Assembly (NCBI RefSeq): GCF_009755355.1
Contig: NZ_WQLB01000017.1
Span: 26,607 to 90,606, forward strand
Source of the DNA: Deinococcus arboris
Lineage (GTDB): Bacteria; Deinococcota; Deinococci; Deinococcales; Deinococcaceae
Length of the DNA stretch: 64,000 bases
Direction: 5' to 3'
A program made the position numbers and the translations under genes. Below, piece after piece: positions 10,440-21,733 of this stretch (its first letter is position 1; every line of letters starts with the position of its first letter). The notes below the pieces were generated by a model, which saw only the letters and a program-made list of their open reading frames with translations, did no database searches and had not been told where the DNA came from.

Positions 10440-10909
10440 GGGCGGTGCTAGGGGAGAGAAAGAGGGACGGCAGAGTCTTGCGGTATGGCGCAGGTGTGTT
10501 GTCCGAGGAGCAGAGGGGGAGTTTGCAGATCGCCTGAGAGCCTGCTTTCAAAGAGTGGCAAGCATGTCCATGCCCCTCACGCTCGGCGGTGATCGGTCCT
10601 GCTGAGCCCCTGCTGTTGGCCGCCACGATGGAGGCGCAATCGGCGAAGCTTCAGGGCGGTTGGAATGCTTCGTGGTCAGCCTGTGCAGGTTCTGCCACTC
10701 CTGCATGGTGTCTGCTCAGCCTCTTCCAGTGAGTCGGCAGAAGCCGCTGATCGTGCGCTTAAACAGGATGCGCAAGGGCTTGACGGACTTCCCCTGTCGT
10801 TCCTGAGCGGTAACCCCAGACGGACGCCCAATCGGCAGCTCCGCGCCAGCGACCAGACGCAGGCCAGTGGTCCGCACGACGCCCCCGCCGCTTCTCTATC
10901 CTGGCCTCT
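10440..10909. other. 470-bp intergenic region without a convincing gene
   Basis: No family-like reading frame was found. One minus-strand frame around 10660-10800 gives a protein-like stretch interrupted by TAG (ending in QEWQNLHRLTTKHSNRPEAS), which could be a worn transposase relic, but the support is too weak to annotate. The right end carries the TATCCT -10 of the LysE gene (10897-10902). Confidence 0.45.
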
Positions 10910-11617
10910 GTGCCTCCGTTTCTGCGCGGCCTGACGCTGGGCCTGTCTCTGATTGTCGCCATCGGCCCGCAAAACGCCTTTGTGCTGCGCGCCGGCCTGA
11001 CGCGGCGGCACGCCCTGCTCTCGGCACTCACCTGCGCGCTGTGCGACAGCCTCCTGATTGCGCTTGGGGTGCTGGGGCTGGGCAGTTGGCTGGCCCGCGT
11101 GCCGGTTCTGGTGACGCTGGGCACGTTGCTGGGGGCTGCGTTTCTCGGTTGGTACGGTCTGAAAGCGCTGCGGTCAGCGTGGGCCGGTGGCGGGACTGGA
11201 TTGGCGGCAGGCGAGAACGAGACGAGCCCCGCCACGCCCAGACAGGTTGTGGGGACGGCCCTGGGCTTCAGCCTGCTGAATCCCCACGCCCTGCTCGACA
11301 CTGTGGTCCTGCTGGGCGGGGCCAGCGCTGGCCTGGACGGGGAGGGCCGCCTGGCCTTCCTGGGCGGCACGGCTCTGGCCTCGTGGGCCTGGTTTTTCGC
11401 GCTGGCGCTGGCGGGGCGCACCCTGGCGCCCATCATGGCCCGCCCGCAGGCGTGGCGGGTGCTGGATACCCTGATCGGCGTGACTTTACTGGTCACGGCA
11501 GTGAGCCTGCTACTGACAGCAGCGGCCAGTTTCACACTGGAGACGAGGACCCTCCTCCAGGCCGTTGAGGCGGCTTTCTCTTTCAGGCACTCTTGGCCGC
11601 TGTGGCTTTCTCTCTGA
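10910..11617 (+). CDS. LysE/ArgO-type amino acid exporter
   Basis: 235 residues with about six membrane segments. The N-terminus is diagnostic: LTLGLSLIVAIGPQNAFVLRAGL, the LysE/ArgO signature of basic amino-acid exporters; FSLLNPHALLDTVVLLGG is the second conserved block. It may export arginine or lysine and so relieve overflow from the nearby arginine genes, though that link is inference. The GTG start at 10910 is preceded by TATCCT with a 7-nt gap (leaderless). Confidence 0.9.
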   Translation: MPPFLRGLTLGLSLIVAIGPQNAFVLRAGLTRRHALLSALTCALCDSLLIALGVLGLGSWLARVPVLVTLGTLLGAAFLGWYGLKALRSAWAGGGTGLAAGENETSPATPRQVVGTALGFSLLNPHALLDTVVLLGGASAGLDGEGRLAFLGGTALASWAWFFALALAGRTLAPIMARPQAWRVLDTLIGVTLLVTAVSLLLTAAASFTLETRTLLQAVEAAFSFRHSWPLWLSL

Positions 11618-11619
11618 GC

Positions 11620-12438
11620 CTACAGAGCCAGCAGCGGAGTTCCCGACCCTTCCTCTAGGCGACGAATGGCGCTCAAGACCGCGCCCCAGTCAGTGGGGTC
11701 TTGAAGCCCCGATTCAGGAAAAAGAGTGAGCTGACGCTGCTGCGCCAGCGAGGTCAGGGCAGCCGCGTCCAGCTGACCCAGCGCGGCCACAGCCTGCACG
11801 CGGGCCGTCATGGCGGTGTCTAGGCGCCCACGAAAATCTTCGACCTCTGCCGCGAAAGCCGCCACACTCATGGCCTGCTGGCCCCAGGTTTCGGTCCAGC
11901 ACAGGTGGCCCTGCACGCGCTGTTCTCGGGTGTCCCAGGCGACATTTACGTTCTCCCCCACCCGCCAGAAGCGCAGGAGGGGCGGCGCCGCCAGATAGCC
12001 CATGTCCAGCGCCCGCACGTTCGCCCAGCTGGTGGCCGCTGACCAGAGTTCCCAGCTGGCCTGCTCATCGTCGTCGGGCAGGGCGTGCCACCACGCCGAC
12101 ACCGGGGCGTGCCAGGCGTCCCATGCCCCGGAAGCCAGCGCGGCGGCCAATTCCGCAGGGAGAGGCTCCAGCACCCGCGGCAGCAGCCCCTCCAGGTCAA
12201 GCCAGAAGCGGGCGACCAGATAGTCCAGGTGCGGCTCGGGGCCCGGGGGCTGCCCCAGAGCATAGTCAAACTCGGGGTGGTTGGTGGGCACGTCGCCGGC
12301 CGGTGTCCTCAACCAGTACCAGCCGTCGGTCAGCCAGTACCAGCCGCGCAGATACGGCAATGGATCAGCCCCTCCTGCCGTCCACCGCTCAAGCAGCTCG
12401 GGCAGGGGGCGCAGGCGAAACCCAAACAGCGGCGTCAC
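11620..12438 (-). CDS. Uncharacterised protein, possibly DUF5984-like
   Basis: About 272 residues beginning (V)TPLFGFRLRPLPELLERW, with repeated Trp-rich LRGWYWLTDGWYWLRTPAG, SAWWHALPDDDEQASWELWSA and a C-terminal helical part. The FxLRPLxE...LTDGWYWL layout recalls DUF5984 proteins, but this is not certain. The GTG start overlaps the stop of the upstream MFS gene as GTGA, so the two are co-translated. It is cytoplasmic, with no signal peptide. The job is unknown; it could assist the transporter or its substrate handling. Confidence 0.65.
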   Translation of the reverse strand: MTPLFGFRLRPLPELLERWTAGGADPLPYLRGWYWLTDGWYWLRTPAGDVPTNHPEFDYALGQPPGPEPHLDYLVARFWLDLEGLLPRVLEPLPAELAAALASGAWDAWHAPVSAWWHALPDDDEQASWELWSAATSWANVRALDMGYLAAPPLLRFWRVGENVNVAWDTREQRVQGHLCWTETWGQQAMSVAAFAAEVEDFRGRLDTAMTARVQAVAALGQLDAAALTSLAQQRQLTLFPESGLQDPTDWGAVLSAIRRLEEGSGTPLLAL

Positions 12439-13652
12439 CGCAGGTCTCCCTTGCCCGCGCGACTCAGGAGCGGCAGGATGGGCAGACGGACGAACGCAGC
12501 CAGGGCCAGCGCCGCGCGCACCCGCCACAGGTTCCCGGCCAGCCCGAACAGAGGCCCGCAGCTGACCTGCCCCAGCGCGTCGGCCTGCGAGGCGAAAGAA
12601 TTGATGGTGGCGCGCGAACCAGGGGGCAAGCCCTGGTTGAGCCACGCGGCGTACAGAGGACTGTACAGGCCGCGCAGCACCCCATGAATCAGCAGCGCCC
12701 CCGCTGCCCACCCAAAGCCGGGCGCCAGCGCAAACGCCAGCAGCGCGGCCACGCTCAGCCCCAGGACCACGCGCAGGGTACGCGCCACCTGTGCGGGCCG
12801 GCTCAGGTCCAGACGGCGGCGCAGCGGTTCTAGCACGGCCCAGCCTAGCCCAGAACCCACCAGCGCCAGGGCAATAAACCAGCCCTGCGCGCTCAGGCCC
12901 CCAGGCAACCCGGTTTCGCGCAGCAGCAAGAACTCGTTCAGCCGGTCCAGAGCTTCAGTGCTGGCGCCGTACAGGGCCGCCGCCACAATCAGCAGGATCA
13001 GGACCAGGCGGCCCCTCACCTCGCGCGCGCCCTGAACCAGCGGGGCCGTCAGGCCAACCCAGGTATGGCGCTCGCCAGGAGCGGCAGGCGCAAACTTCTC
13101 TTCCGGCATGGCGCGCGCCAGAAACGCCGCCAGGACCAGCATTGTGCCGCCGCCCACCACGATGCAGAGCGCGGGGCCGCCCACACCCGACAGGCCCGCT
13201 GCGCCCAGGATGCCCAGCACCCCCGCCACGCGGGCATACTGGCCGCCCAGCAGCAGAGCGCCGCCCAGGCGGTCCTCGCCCAGTTCATCGGCCAGCCACG
13301 CTTCCTGGGCGCCGCTGAGGCAGGTGTAGCCCACGGCGCTGACCACCTGCGCCGCCAGAATGACCGCAAACACGGGAAATGAGCCCACCAGCAGCATGGC
13401 CGCGCCCAGGGCCGCGCAGCCCACGACCACCGACCACTTGCGCGAAAAGGCGTCGGCCAGGACGCCTGTAGGCACCTCTAGGACAAACGTCGAGAGTTCC
13501 AGCGCCGCGCCCACCAACAGCAGCTCAAAGGGCGTGAGGCCCACAGTTTGAACGAAATACAGCCCCTGCAGCGTGTAGGCCAGGGCAAATGCAGCGGCCA
13601 TGACGGTCTCGGTAACCAGATAAACCCGCAGAGGGCGGGAGGGATAGGACAT
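12435..13652 (-). CDS. MFS efflux transporter
   Basis: 405 residues with twelve predicted hydrophobic segments. The N-terminal half carries ELSTFVLEVPTGVLADAFSRK, the MFS motif A region (GxxaDxxxRK), and EAWLADELGEDRLGGALLLGGQ, typical of drug-efflux MFS proteins of bacteria. The ATG at 13652 has GAGG 6 nt upstream, and that GAGG is inside a long-range stem with the 5' leader (see 13659-13799). This suggests translation is switched by the leader. The substrate is unknown; an inhibitor of translation would fit the leader design. Confidence 0.88.
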   Translation of the reverse strand: MSYPSRPLRVYLVTETVMAAAFALAYTLQGLYFVQTVGLTPFELLLVGAALELSTFVLEVPTGVLADAFSRKWSVVVGCAALGAAMLLVGSFPVFAVILAAQVVSAVGYTCLSGAQEAWLADELGEDRLGGALLLGGQYARVAGVLGILGAAGLSGVGGPALCIVVGGGTMLVLAAFLARAMPEEKFAPAAPGERHTWVGLTAPLVQGAREVRGRLVLILLIVAAALYGASTEALDRLNEFLLLRETGLPGGLSAQGWFIALALVGSGLGWAVLEPLRRRLDLSRPAQVARTLRVVLGLSVAALLAFALAPGFGWAAGALLIHGVLRGLYSPLYAAWLNQGLPPGSRATINSFASQADALGQVSCGPLFGLAGNLWRVRAALALAAFVRLPILPLLSRAGKGDLR

Positions 13653-13658
13653 GACAAA

Positions 13659-13799
13659 CCTCGGGGGGTGAATGTTCAGGGGTCAACGTGAAGCGGCGCG
13701 TGGCCTGAAGGAGGCCCGCCGCAGCTTCAGAACGTGGTGGAGGTCAGTTCAGGGTTGACATGGTGAATCACTCCCGAGGTTCGGGATGGGGGCAGGATA
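13659..13799 (-). promoter_or_regulatory. Structured leader of the MFS gene with a sequestered ribosome binding site
   Basis: Nested arms on the minus strand. P1: CCTCGGG (13779-13773) with CCCGAGG (13665-13659), extended by GTGA/TCAC. P2: GTCAAC/GTTGAC (13759-13754 with 13687-13682). P3: TGAAG and GCGGCG with GGCCT/AGGCC at the tip (13729-13689). The CCCGAGG arm includes the GAGG ribosome binding site of the MFS gene. CCTCGGG can instead pair with CCCGA just upstream (13785-13781), giving a mutually exclusive fold. A TATCCT -10 lies at 13799-13794. The pairing was found by eye. Confidence 0.6.
13744..13761 (-). CDS. Five-residue leader peptide MSTLN in the MFS leader
   Basis: ATG-TCA-ACC-CTG-AAC-TGA on the minus strand, preceded by GGGAG with 9-nt spacing. 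Its ribosome binding region is the 5' arm of the P1 stem, so a ribosome on this ORF would keep the arm from masking the MFS start. This is the geometry of translation-attenuation leaders of resistance genes. It is too short for any sequence evidence of its own. Confidence 0.4.
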   Translation of the reverse strand: MSTLN

Positions 13800-13928
13800 G
13801 GGGGGCGCGGCGCCGAGCGCGATAAGCCAGGTGGCGCAGAGGGGTGCTCCCTGTCCCGCATGGCTGCATAAGTTTGCAGACTGGCCTACCCCCCAGGCCT
13901 CCAAACCGTGTTACGCTCGTTCTCTGGA

Positions 13929-17003
<3,075 letters not shown>

Positions 17004-17018
17004 GCTGAATTCTAGAAA

Positions 17019-17050
17019 AGAGGGCGCCCTGTGGCGCTCTCTTTCGCTGT
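17019..17050 (+). terminator. Terminator of carB
   Basis: AGAGGGCGCC (17019-17028) and GGCGCTCTCT (17033-17042) form a 10-bp stem with one G-U pair and a CTGT loop, followed by a T-rich stretch. It lies 16 bp after the carB stop. Confidence 0.7.
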
Positions 17051-17084
17051 TGTAGGCATGATGGAACGGTACGCTAGCGCCACT

Positions 17085-17396
17085 GTGCCTCTCTTGCGCC
17101 TCCGCTTTTTCTTTGACACTGGCTCTGGCATCTGCCTGTGGGCGGGCGATGCGGCCACAGAGGAACGCTGTGGGCTGGCCGTCGAAGCCCAGGATCTCCC
17201 TCTGCCGCCCGAGGTGGTGGCCGAGGCCGAACGCCTCATTGACCTCTGGGATACCGGCATTGACTGGAACAATCCAGGCGAGCCATCCCCCTGGACAGCA
17301 GAGGATGAGCAGGACTTTCAGGCGCAGGCGGATGCGCTGTTGGGGCGGCTGCGGGCGGCATTGGGGCCAGATTTTGAGGTGGTGGACGAGCGATAA
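17085..17396 (+). CDS. Small uncharacterised acidic protein
   Basis: About 103 residues from a GTG start: (V)PLLRLRFFFDTGSGICLWAGDAA, then an acidic helical part with IDLWDTGIDWNNPGEPSPWT. It has no signal peptide and no family I can name; the FFFDTGSGxCLW block is distinctive. The start is uncertain. Upstream in-frame ATGs at 17058/17061 exist, and a GTG at 17031 is inside the carB terminator and unlikely. TACGCT lies 9 nt before 17085, fitting a leaderless start. Confidence 0.6.
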   Translation: MPLLRLRFFFDTGSGICLWAGDAATEERCGLAVEAQDLPLPPEVVAEAERLIDLWDTGIDWNNPGEPSPWTAEDEQDFQAQADALLGRLRAALGPDFEVVDER

Positions 17397-17411
17397 TCCC
17401 ACCCAGACAAA

Positions 17412-17446
17412 GAGACGGCGCGTCAAGCTGCCGTCTCCTTTTTCTT
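17412..17446 (+). terminator. Intrinsic terminator between convergent genes
   Basis: GAGACGGC (17412-17419) and GCCGTCTC (17430-17437) form an 8-bp stem followed by CTTTTTCTT. On the other strand the stem is followed by TTTGTC, so it may work in both directions for 17085-17396 and 17468-17929. Confidence 0.8.
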
Positions 17447-17467
17447 TGCTCCGTGTGCCCAGCGTTT

Positions 17468-17929
17468 TTACTGCACAGTGATGCGCGCGGTGGTTTTGGC
17501 GTAACGCGTAGAGAAGGTCACGACATACTCGCCTGCCTGGGACAGCCCTGGCACCGACATGGGGTAGCGGGCGCTGCCACCGGGGGCCAGCGTGACGGGC
17601 TGGATATACCGCGCGCAAAGTGTAGCGGCCGGGTCCATCAGAGTGATCGTGGCCCCAGTACGAACCGACTTGGCCGTGACTGCCACCGGGCACAGATTCA
17701 TGTCAACCTGCTGCGACTGGGCCGAGGTATTCATTAAGGTCAGGACGGTGTCAATGTCCCCAGCTCGGGCGACCCGCACCGGCACACGCGCCGTTAACTG
17801 AAAATTCTGGGTGGTCTGGGCCGCCACTGGACTGGAGGCGGATGGAGCAGCGGTCAGAGAGGTCTGGCAGGCGGCAAGCAGAACTGGAACGGCAAGCAGA
17901 AGAAAACGAACAGGCTGCTGTTTTTTCAT
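17468..17929 (-). CDS. Putative lipoprotein
   Basis: 153 residues with a lipobox LLAAC at residues ~17-21 (FLLLAVPVLLAAC), so lipid-anchored at Cys21. The mature part is a beta-rich domain (FQLTARVPVRVARAGDIDTVLTL, VTLAPGGSARYPMSVPG, GEYVVTFSTRYAKTTARITV) resembling proteinase-inhibitor/BsuPI-like or immunoglobulin-like folds. The function is unknown. It ends against the bidirectional terminator at 17412-17446. Confidence 0.75.
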   Translation of the reverse strand: MKKQQPVRFLLLAVPVLLAACQTSLTAAPSASSPVAAQTTQNFQLTARVPVRVARAGDIDTVLTLMNTSAQSQQVDMNLCPVAVTAKSVRTGATITLMDPAATLCARYIQPVTLAPGGSARYPMSVPGLSQAGEYVVTFSTRYAKTTARITVQ

Positions 17930-18113
17930 AACAAAGCTCCCTGGGCGCCGCTGTGTTCAGCAGGTCACGCCCCTGGCTGAGAAGACCCTGAGTTCATCAG
18001 GGCAGTGTCTGATTCGCTCAGTCCCCAGAGAAGCACTCGGCTCAACGAAGACTGACGTCAGGCTTCAACCCCCGTTCACCCTCCGTCAGCTTTCGGGTGT
18101 CAGGCTGCCCCCT

Positions 18114-18512
18114 ATGCACAAGATTGTTCAAGCCTCTGCCCTCGCCCTGGCCTTGCTGGGCACCGCGCAAGCCGCCACCGCCGTCACGACCACCACGGCC
18201 AATCTGCGCCGCGCGCCTTCCATGTCAGGCCCAGTGGTGGCCGTGGTGCCCCAGGGCCGCCTGCTGACTGTGGCCTGTCAGGGAAACTGGTGCCGCACCA
18301 CCTTCCAGGGGCGCGGCGGCTACATGGCCCGCACCCTGCTGCGCCCCGTCACCAACAGCGCGCCCTTGGCCGGTGAAGGCACCCGCTTCTTTGCCACCTG
18401 CCAGGCTATGCGCAGGGCGGGTGTCGCCCCACTGCGCATTGGCAACCCTGGCTACCGCGTGGCCCTGGACCCCAACCACAACGGCTGGGCCTGCGACGCA
18501 GGCGAACGGTAA
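18114..18512 (+). CDS. Secreted SH3b plus excalibur-domain protein
   Basis: 132 residues: signal peptide (MHKIVQASALALALLGTAQA), a bacterial SH3 domain (VTTTTANLRRAPSMSGPVVAVVPQG, WCRTTFQGRGGYMARTLLRP), then a C-terminal excalibur-like Ca-binding segment (DPNHNGWACDAGER). Such proteins act at the cell surface or periplasm, often with cell-wall binding roles. The ATG at 18114 is the first in frame after a likely promoter region; no Shine-Dalgarno is visible. Confidence 0.85.
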   Translation: MHKIVQASALALALLGTAQAATAVTTTTANLRRAPSMSGPVVAVVPQGRLLTVACQGNWCRTTFQGRGGYMARTLLRPVTNSAPLAGEGTRFFATCQAMRRAGVAPLRIGNPGYRVALDPNHNGWACDAGER

Positions 18513-18576
18513 AGCCAGCTCAAGACCGTGGGAAAACCCCTTCTCACGGCCCTGTCTGTTCTCTCTGCTGACAACT

Positions 18577-19563
18577 CTAGAGAGACAGGCGCATGACGCC
18601 CAGGCCGCCTTTCTTGGCGATATACATGGCCTGGTCGGCATACGAGAGCAGGTCGTCAGGGTCTGGCCGCTCCACGTGTGGCGGCACCTCCACCAGCCCC
18701 AGGCTGAGGCCCACCGAGCCGGGCCTGTCTGGAAAGGCGACCAGCAGCTCGGCACTCACCTGTTGCGCGCGCAGCAGGGCGTCTGGTCCAGTAAAGAGCA
18801 GCGTGAACTGATCGGCTTTCAGGCGGCCTGCTTGCTCGCCGCTGCGCAGCAGGCTCTGAGCCGTTTGGCCCACCCGGCGCAGCAGTGCGTCTCCGGCGGC
18901 GGGGCCATGCGTCGCATTCAGGGCCCCAAACTGGTGAAGGTCAAGCAGGCCCACCACCACCGGCGTCTGGGTAACGGCGGCCTCCTGCTGGGCCAGGAAC
19001 ACCGCGCGCATGAAGGCGCGGCGGGTGGCCAGGCCGGTCAAGTCGTCCCGGAGCGTCTGGTCGTACAGGCGGCGGGTCAGGCGGCGCAGGTGCAGCTCAC
19101 TGGCCACCAGCTCGGCAAAATTGGACAGCGTGGTTCGGTCAGCGGCGGTGAAGGGGCGCGGCTCCTGGTCAATGACGCAGATGGTGCCCACCGCGTGCCC
19201 GGTCTCCGTGACCACCGGCGCACCTGCGTAAAAGCGGATATGAGGCTCGTGCGTGACACCGCGCATGTGGGCGGTGGCGTCCAGGCGGGCCGCGTCCTCA
19301 ATCACCGTGACGCCCGGCTGCCCGATCACCAGGGCACAGATTGAATCCTGGCGCGGGTCCTCCGAGTGCCGGAAGCCCACTGTGGCCTTGAACCACTGCC
19401 GGTCCCGGTCAACCAGGGTAATGGAGCCGTAAGGCGCCGAGAAATGCTGCGCCGCCAACCCCATAATCCGGTCAAACTGCGGTTCGCGCGGCGTGTCAAG
19501 AAGCCTAAGGTCATGCAGGTCCGCCAGGCGCTCTTCCTCGCGGGGGTCCAGGGCAACAGCCAT
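18577..19563 (-). CDS. GAF-domain protein with a degenerate GGDEF domain
   Basis: 328 residues. Residues ~1-155 form a GAF domain (ADLHDLRLLDTPREPQFDR, VDRDRQWFKATVGF, HAVGTICVIDQEPR). Residues ~165-328 are GGDEF-like (RDDLTGLATRRAFMRAVF, ALNATHGPAAGDALL, SVGLSLGLVEV), but the active site reads GRLKADQF where GGDEF/GGEEF is expected, and the metal-binding Asp/Asn context is changed. It is therefore probably not a cyclase; it may bind nucleotide or act as a sensor only. TATCCT lies 5 nt upstream of the ATG. Confidence 0.88.
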   Translation of the reverse strand: MAVALDPREEERLADLHDLRLLDTPREPQFDRIMGLAAQHFSAPYGSITLVDRDRQWFKATVGFRHSEDPRQDSICALVIGQPGVTVIEDAARLDATAHMRGVTHEPHIRFYAGAPVVTETGHAVGTICVIDQEPRPFTAADRTTLSNFAELVASELHLRRLTRRLYDQTLRDDLTGLATRRAFMRAVFLAQQEAAVTQTPVVVGLLDLHQFGALNATHGPAAGDALLRRVGQTAQSLLRSGEQAGRLKADQFTLLFTGPDALLRAQQVSAELLVAFPDRPGSVGLSLGLVEVPPHVERPDPDDLLSYADQAMYIAKKGGLGVMRLSL

Positions 19564-19630
19564 ACGGCAGGATAGGGCGCGGGCGATGACGGTTTCCTGT
19601 CACTGCCCCCTTTTGCGCTGGCCTCTTTCC

Positions 19631-20512
19631 TTACTTGTACTGCGGCCAGGGCCAGGTTTTAAAGGTCACTTCCTGCCATTTGGGGTGCATGCCCTCGTCT
19701 TCTTGCAGGTTGACCAGTTTGCTCATGGCGCATTTCTGGTATTTCATCAGCAGGTCTTTTTTCTCGGGCGTCTTGAAGTCGCGGGTGGCCAGCACGCTCT
19801 GGACCGCCACAGTGGGCACACTGGCGGCGCCCAGGTTGGGATACAGCAGCTTGGCGCTGGTGTAGATGCCCTGCAAGCTGGGCGCGTAGGGCACTGGCAC
19901 CAGATTCACGCCGCTCAGGTCCTTGACCCAGGTGGCCGGCTGCCCCACCACGGCCAGCACGGCGTCGGCCTGATTGCCCCTCAGGGCGGCAAAGGCGGCG
20001 TCGCGGTCTTTGACACTCAGGACGGTGTAGGGCACGCCCAGCTTGGCGCTCAGCACCTTGGCGGTCACCAGGCTGCCGCCCCAGGCGGCCACGCGCTTGC
20101 CCTTCAGGTTGGCAAAGGTGGCCACCCCCGTGGTCGTCACGCGGCCCAGCAGGTCGCGCTTTTGCACCGGCGGTTTGGCAAAGAGGTGAATTTCCTCGCT
20201 GTGCAGCGGCAGCAGGGCCTTGATGTTGTCCACACGGGTGTCGCCGTCAATCTGCTGCTTGGCCTTCAGCACATCACTCTGGACAAACGCCAGCGAGACC
20301 TCGTTACCCAGCAGCAGGTCAATATTTTCCAGGCTCCCGCTGGTGCCACGTTCTTTCAGGTAGGCGCTCTGGGTGCAGACCTTGCCGACGTTCTTGAACA
20401 TGATGGAATAGGTGCCAGTCGAGCTGCCGGTCGCCACATTCAGTATGGTCGGCGTGGCCGCCTGGGCGAGAGGGATGGTGAGGAGCAGGGCGGTCAGGGC
20501 CAGTCGTTGCAT
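19631..20512 (-). CDS. TAXI-type TRAP solute-binding protein
   Basis: 293 residues with a signal peptide (MQRLALTALLLTIPLAQA) and the TAXI-family start LNVATGSSTGTYSIMFKNVG, plus ENIDLLLGNEVSLAFVQSDV and FANLKGKRVAAWGGSLVTA. Periplasmic binding of a small organic acid or amino acid is expected. GGAG lies 6 nt before the ATG. No TRAP membrane subunit is adjacent. Instead it is the last gene of an operon with a small membrane protein and a coiled-coil membrane protein, so its partner is unclear. Confidence 0.88.
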   Translation of the reverse strand: MQRLALTALLLTIPLAQAATPTILNVATGSSTGTYSIMFKNVGKVCTQSAYLKERGTSGSLENIDLLLGNEVSLAFVQSDVLKAKQQIDGDTRVDNIKALLPLHSEEIHLFAKPPVQKRDLLGRVTTTGVATFANLKGKRVAAWGGSLVTAKVLSAKLGVPYTVLSVKDRDAAFAALRGNQADAVLAVVGQPATWVKDLSGVNLVPVPYAPSLQGIYTSAKLLYPNLGAASVPTVAVQSVLATRDFKTPEKKDLLMKYQKCAMSKLVNLQEDEGMHPKWQEVTFKTWPWPQYK

Positions 20513-20525
20513 GGGTCTCTCCGGG

Positions 20526-20711
20526 TTATTTGAGGTCGCCGTAGCCGCTGCCGCCGCTGGGGGTGGCCGGCACGGTTTCGGTGGGTGCACTGGGCGCTGG
20601 ATCGGTCCCCACATTAGCGGTGGCCGAGCGATTCTGGTCCAAGGCAATCACCACGCCGCAGACCACCAGAATCAGGGCCAGCAGCCCGCCCAGGCGTGCC
20701 GCGCGGTTCAT
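20526..20711 (-). CDS. Small single-pass membrane protein
   Basis: 61 residues with one membrane segment (LGGLLALILVVCGVVIAL) after a short basic N-terminus, then a Pro/Thr/Ser-rich tail ending GGSGYGDLK. Its ATG overlaps the stop of 20708-21460 by ATGA and it ends 13 nt before the solute-binding gene, so the three are one operon. No family was recognised. Confidence 0.7.
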   Translation of the reverse strand: MNRAARLGGLLALILVVCGVVIALDQNRSATANVGTDPAPSAPTETVPATPSGGSGYGDLK

Positions 20712-21460
20712 GCACTGCCCCGGCGCTGGCTCGTGTTTTCTTCACCAGCGGCCAGCGCCTGATCCAGCAGCGCGGCGTTGCGACCCGCGCGGCGAGCGAT
20801 CTCAGACAGGGCGCTTTCGGTAACGTGGCGGTCCTCGGCACTGAGTTTGGCCTGTTGCAGGGCCGTGGCGACGTTGCCCTTGGCCTGCGCCAGCTGCGTG
20901 TCAATACGTGCCTTTTTAATCTGACGGTCAAACTCGGCCAGGTCGGCGCGCAGGTCGGTCAGGTGGGTCTGGGCGCGGGCAAAGGCGTCGCGGCTGACCT
21001 GCAAGTCGTTTTCCCAGCGGGCCACATCGGCCGCGTCCATATCGGCGCGGCTCTGGTCAATCAGGCGGCGAAAGTCTTCCAGATGCCCGTTGGCCTCCTG
21101 AAGCTGCCGCCCCTTGGCCTGAATCAGGCTTTCAAACTGCTTGCGCTGCACGATCAGGGTCTCCAGCGGCATGGCGCGCGCCACCCCCTCCTTGGCCCGC
21201 ACCCGCCCGGCATTCAGCGCCAGCATCAGGGCCGGCATCAGGAACACCACGGCCAGCAGGGCCACCAGAAACGCGCCGATGGTTACGGTAGTCAGGGCCA
21301 CGTTAAACACGGCAATGGCCGCGCCGCCCAGGGCCGCCAGCGCCAGCACGCCTCCGCCGGTCACCAGGGCAAGTTTGCCCGCTGTGACCGGCCGCTGCAC
21401 CGGCGTCTGCGTGGAGGGGCGCAGTTCTATGACACTCTCGTCCCGGAAGGGCTGGCTCAT
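20708..21460 (-). CDS. Membrane-anchored coiled-coil protein
   Basis: 250 residues: two adjacent hydrophobic segments (residues ~28-80, LALVTGGGVLALAALGGAAI and IGAFLVALLAVVFLMPALML), then a long charged heptad-like coiled coil (ESLIQAKGRQLQEANGHLEDF to the end) that recalls PspA-type proteins. A TATAAG -10 and AGGAGG both sit directly before the ATG. It is first in the operon with a small membrane protein and the TAXI binding protein. The function is unknown. Confidence 0.75.
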   Translation of the reverse strand: MSQPFRDESVIELRPSTQTPVQRPVTAGKLALVTGGGVLALAALGGAAIAVFNVALTTVTIGAFLVALLAVVFLMPALMLALNAGRVRAKEGVARAMPLETLIVQRKQFESLIQAKGRQLQEANGHLEDFRRLIDQSRADMDAADVARWENDLQVSRDAFARAQTHLTDLRADLAEFDRQIKKARIDTQLAQAKGNVATALQQAKLSAEDRHVTESALSEIARRAGRNAALLDQALAAGEENTSQRRGSA

Positions 21461-21565
21461 ACCCTCCTTATACGCCGAATTTGGGCCGGGCGTTGCGGCG
21501 CTGGCCGAGAACCGGCGACTTTACAGAGCGGCGCTGGGGTGCTACCTTTCCTGGGCCCGCAAACA

Positions 21566-21642
<77 letters not shown>

Positions 21643-21649
21643 GAACAGC

Positions 21650-21687
21650 AAGGCCCCTCCGGTTACAGGAAGGGGCCTTCTCGTTTC
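21650..21687 (+). terminator. Terminator of the tRNA gene
   Basis: AAGGCCCCT (21650-21658) pairs with AGGGGCCTT (21671-21679), followed by CTCGTTTC, 8 bp after the tRNA. Confidence 0.75.
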
Positions 21688-21733
21688 AGTCACGCCTCTG
21701 GTGGACTGAAAGGGGCGCCGCCACACTGCTGGC

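Noticed and set aside
10660..10800. Possible worn transposase fragment before the LysE gene
   Set aside because: A TAG interrupts the only suggestive frame, no inverted ends or target duplications were found, and no family motif could be named.
17031..17084. GTG at 17031 as start of the small acidic protein
   Set aside because: It lies in the carB terminator hairpin and the extra residues look random, so a later start is more likely.
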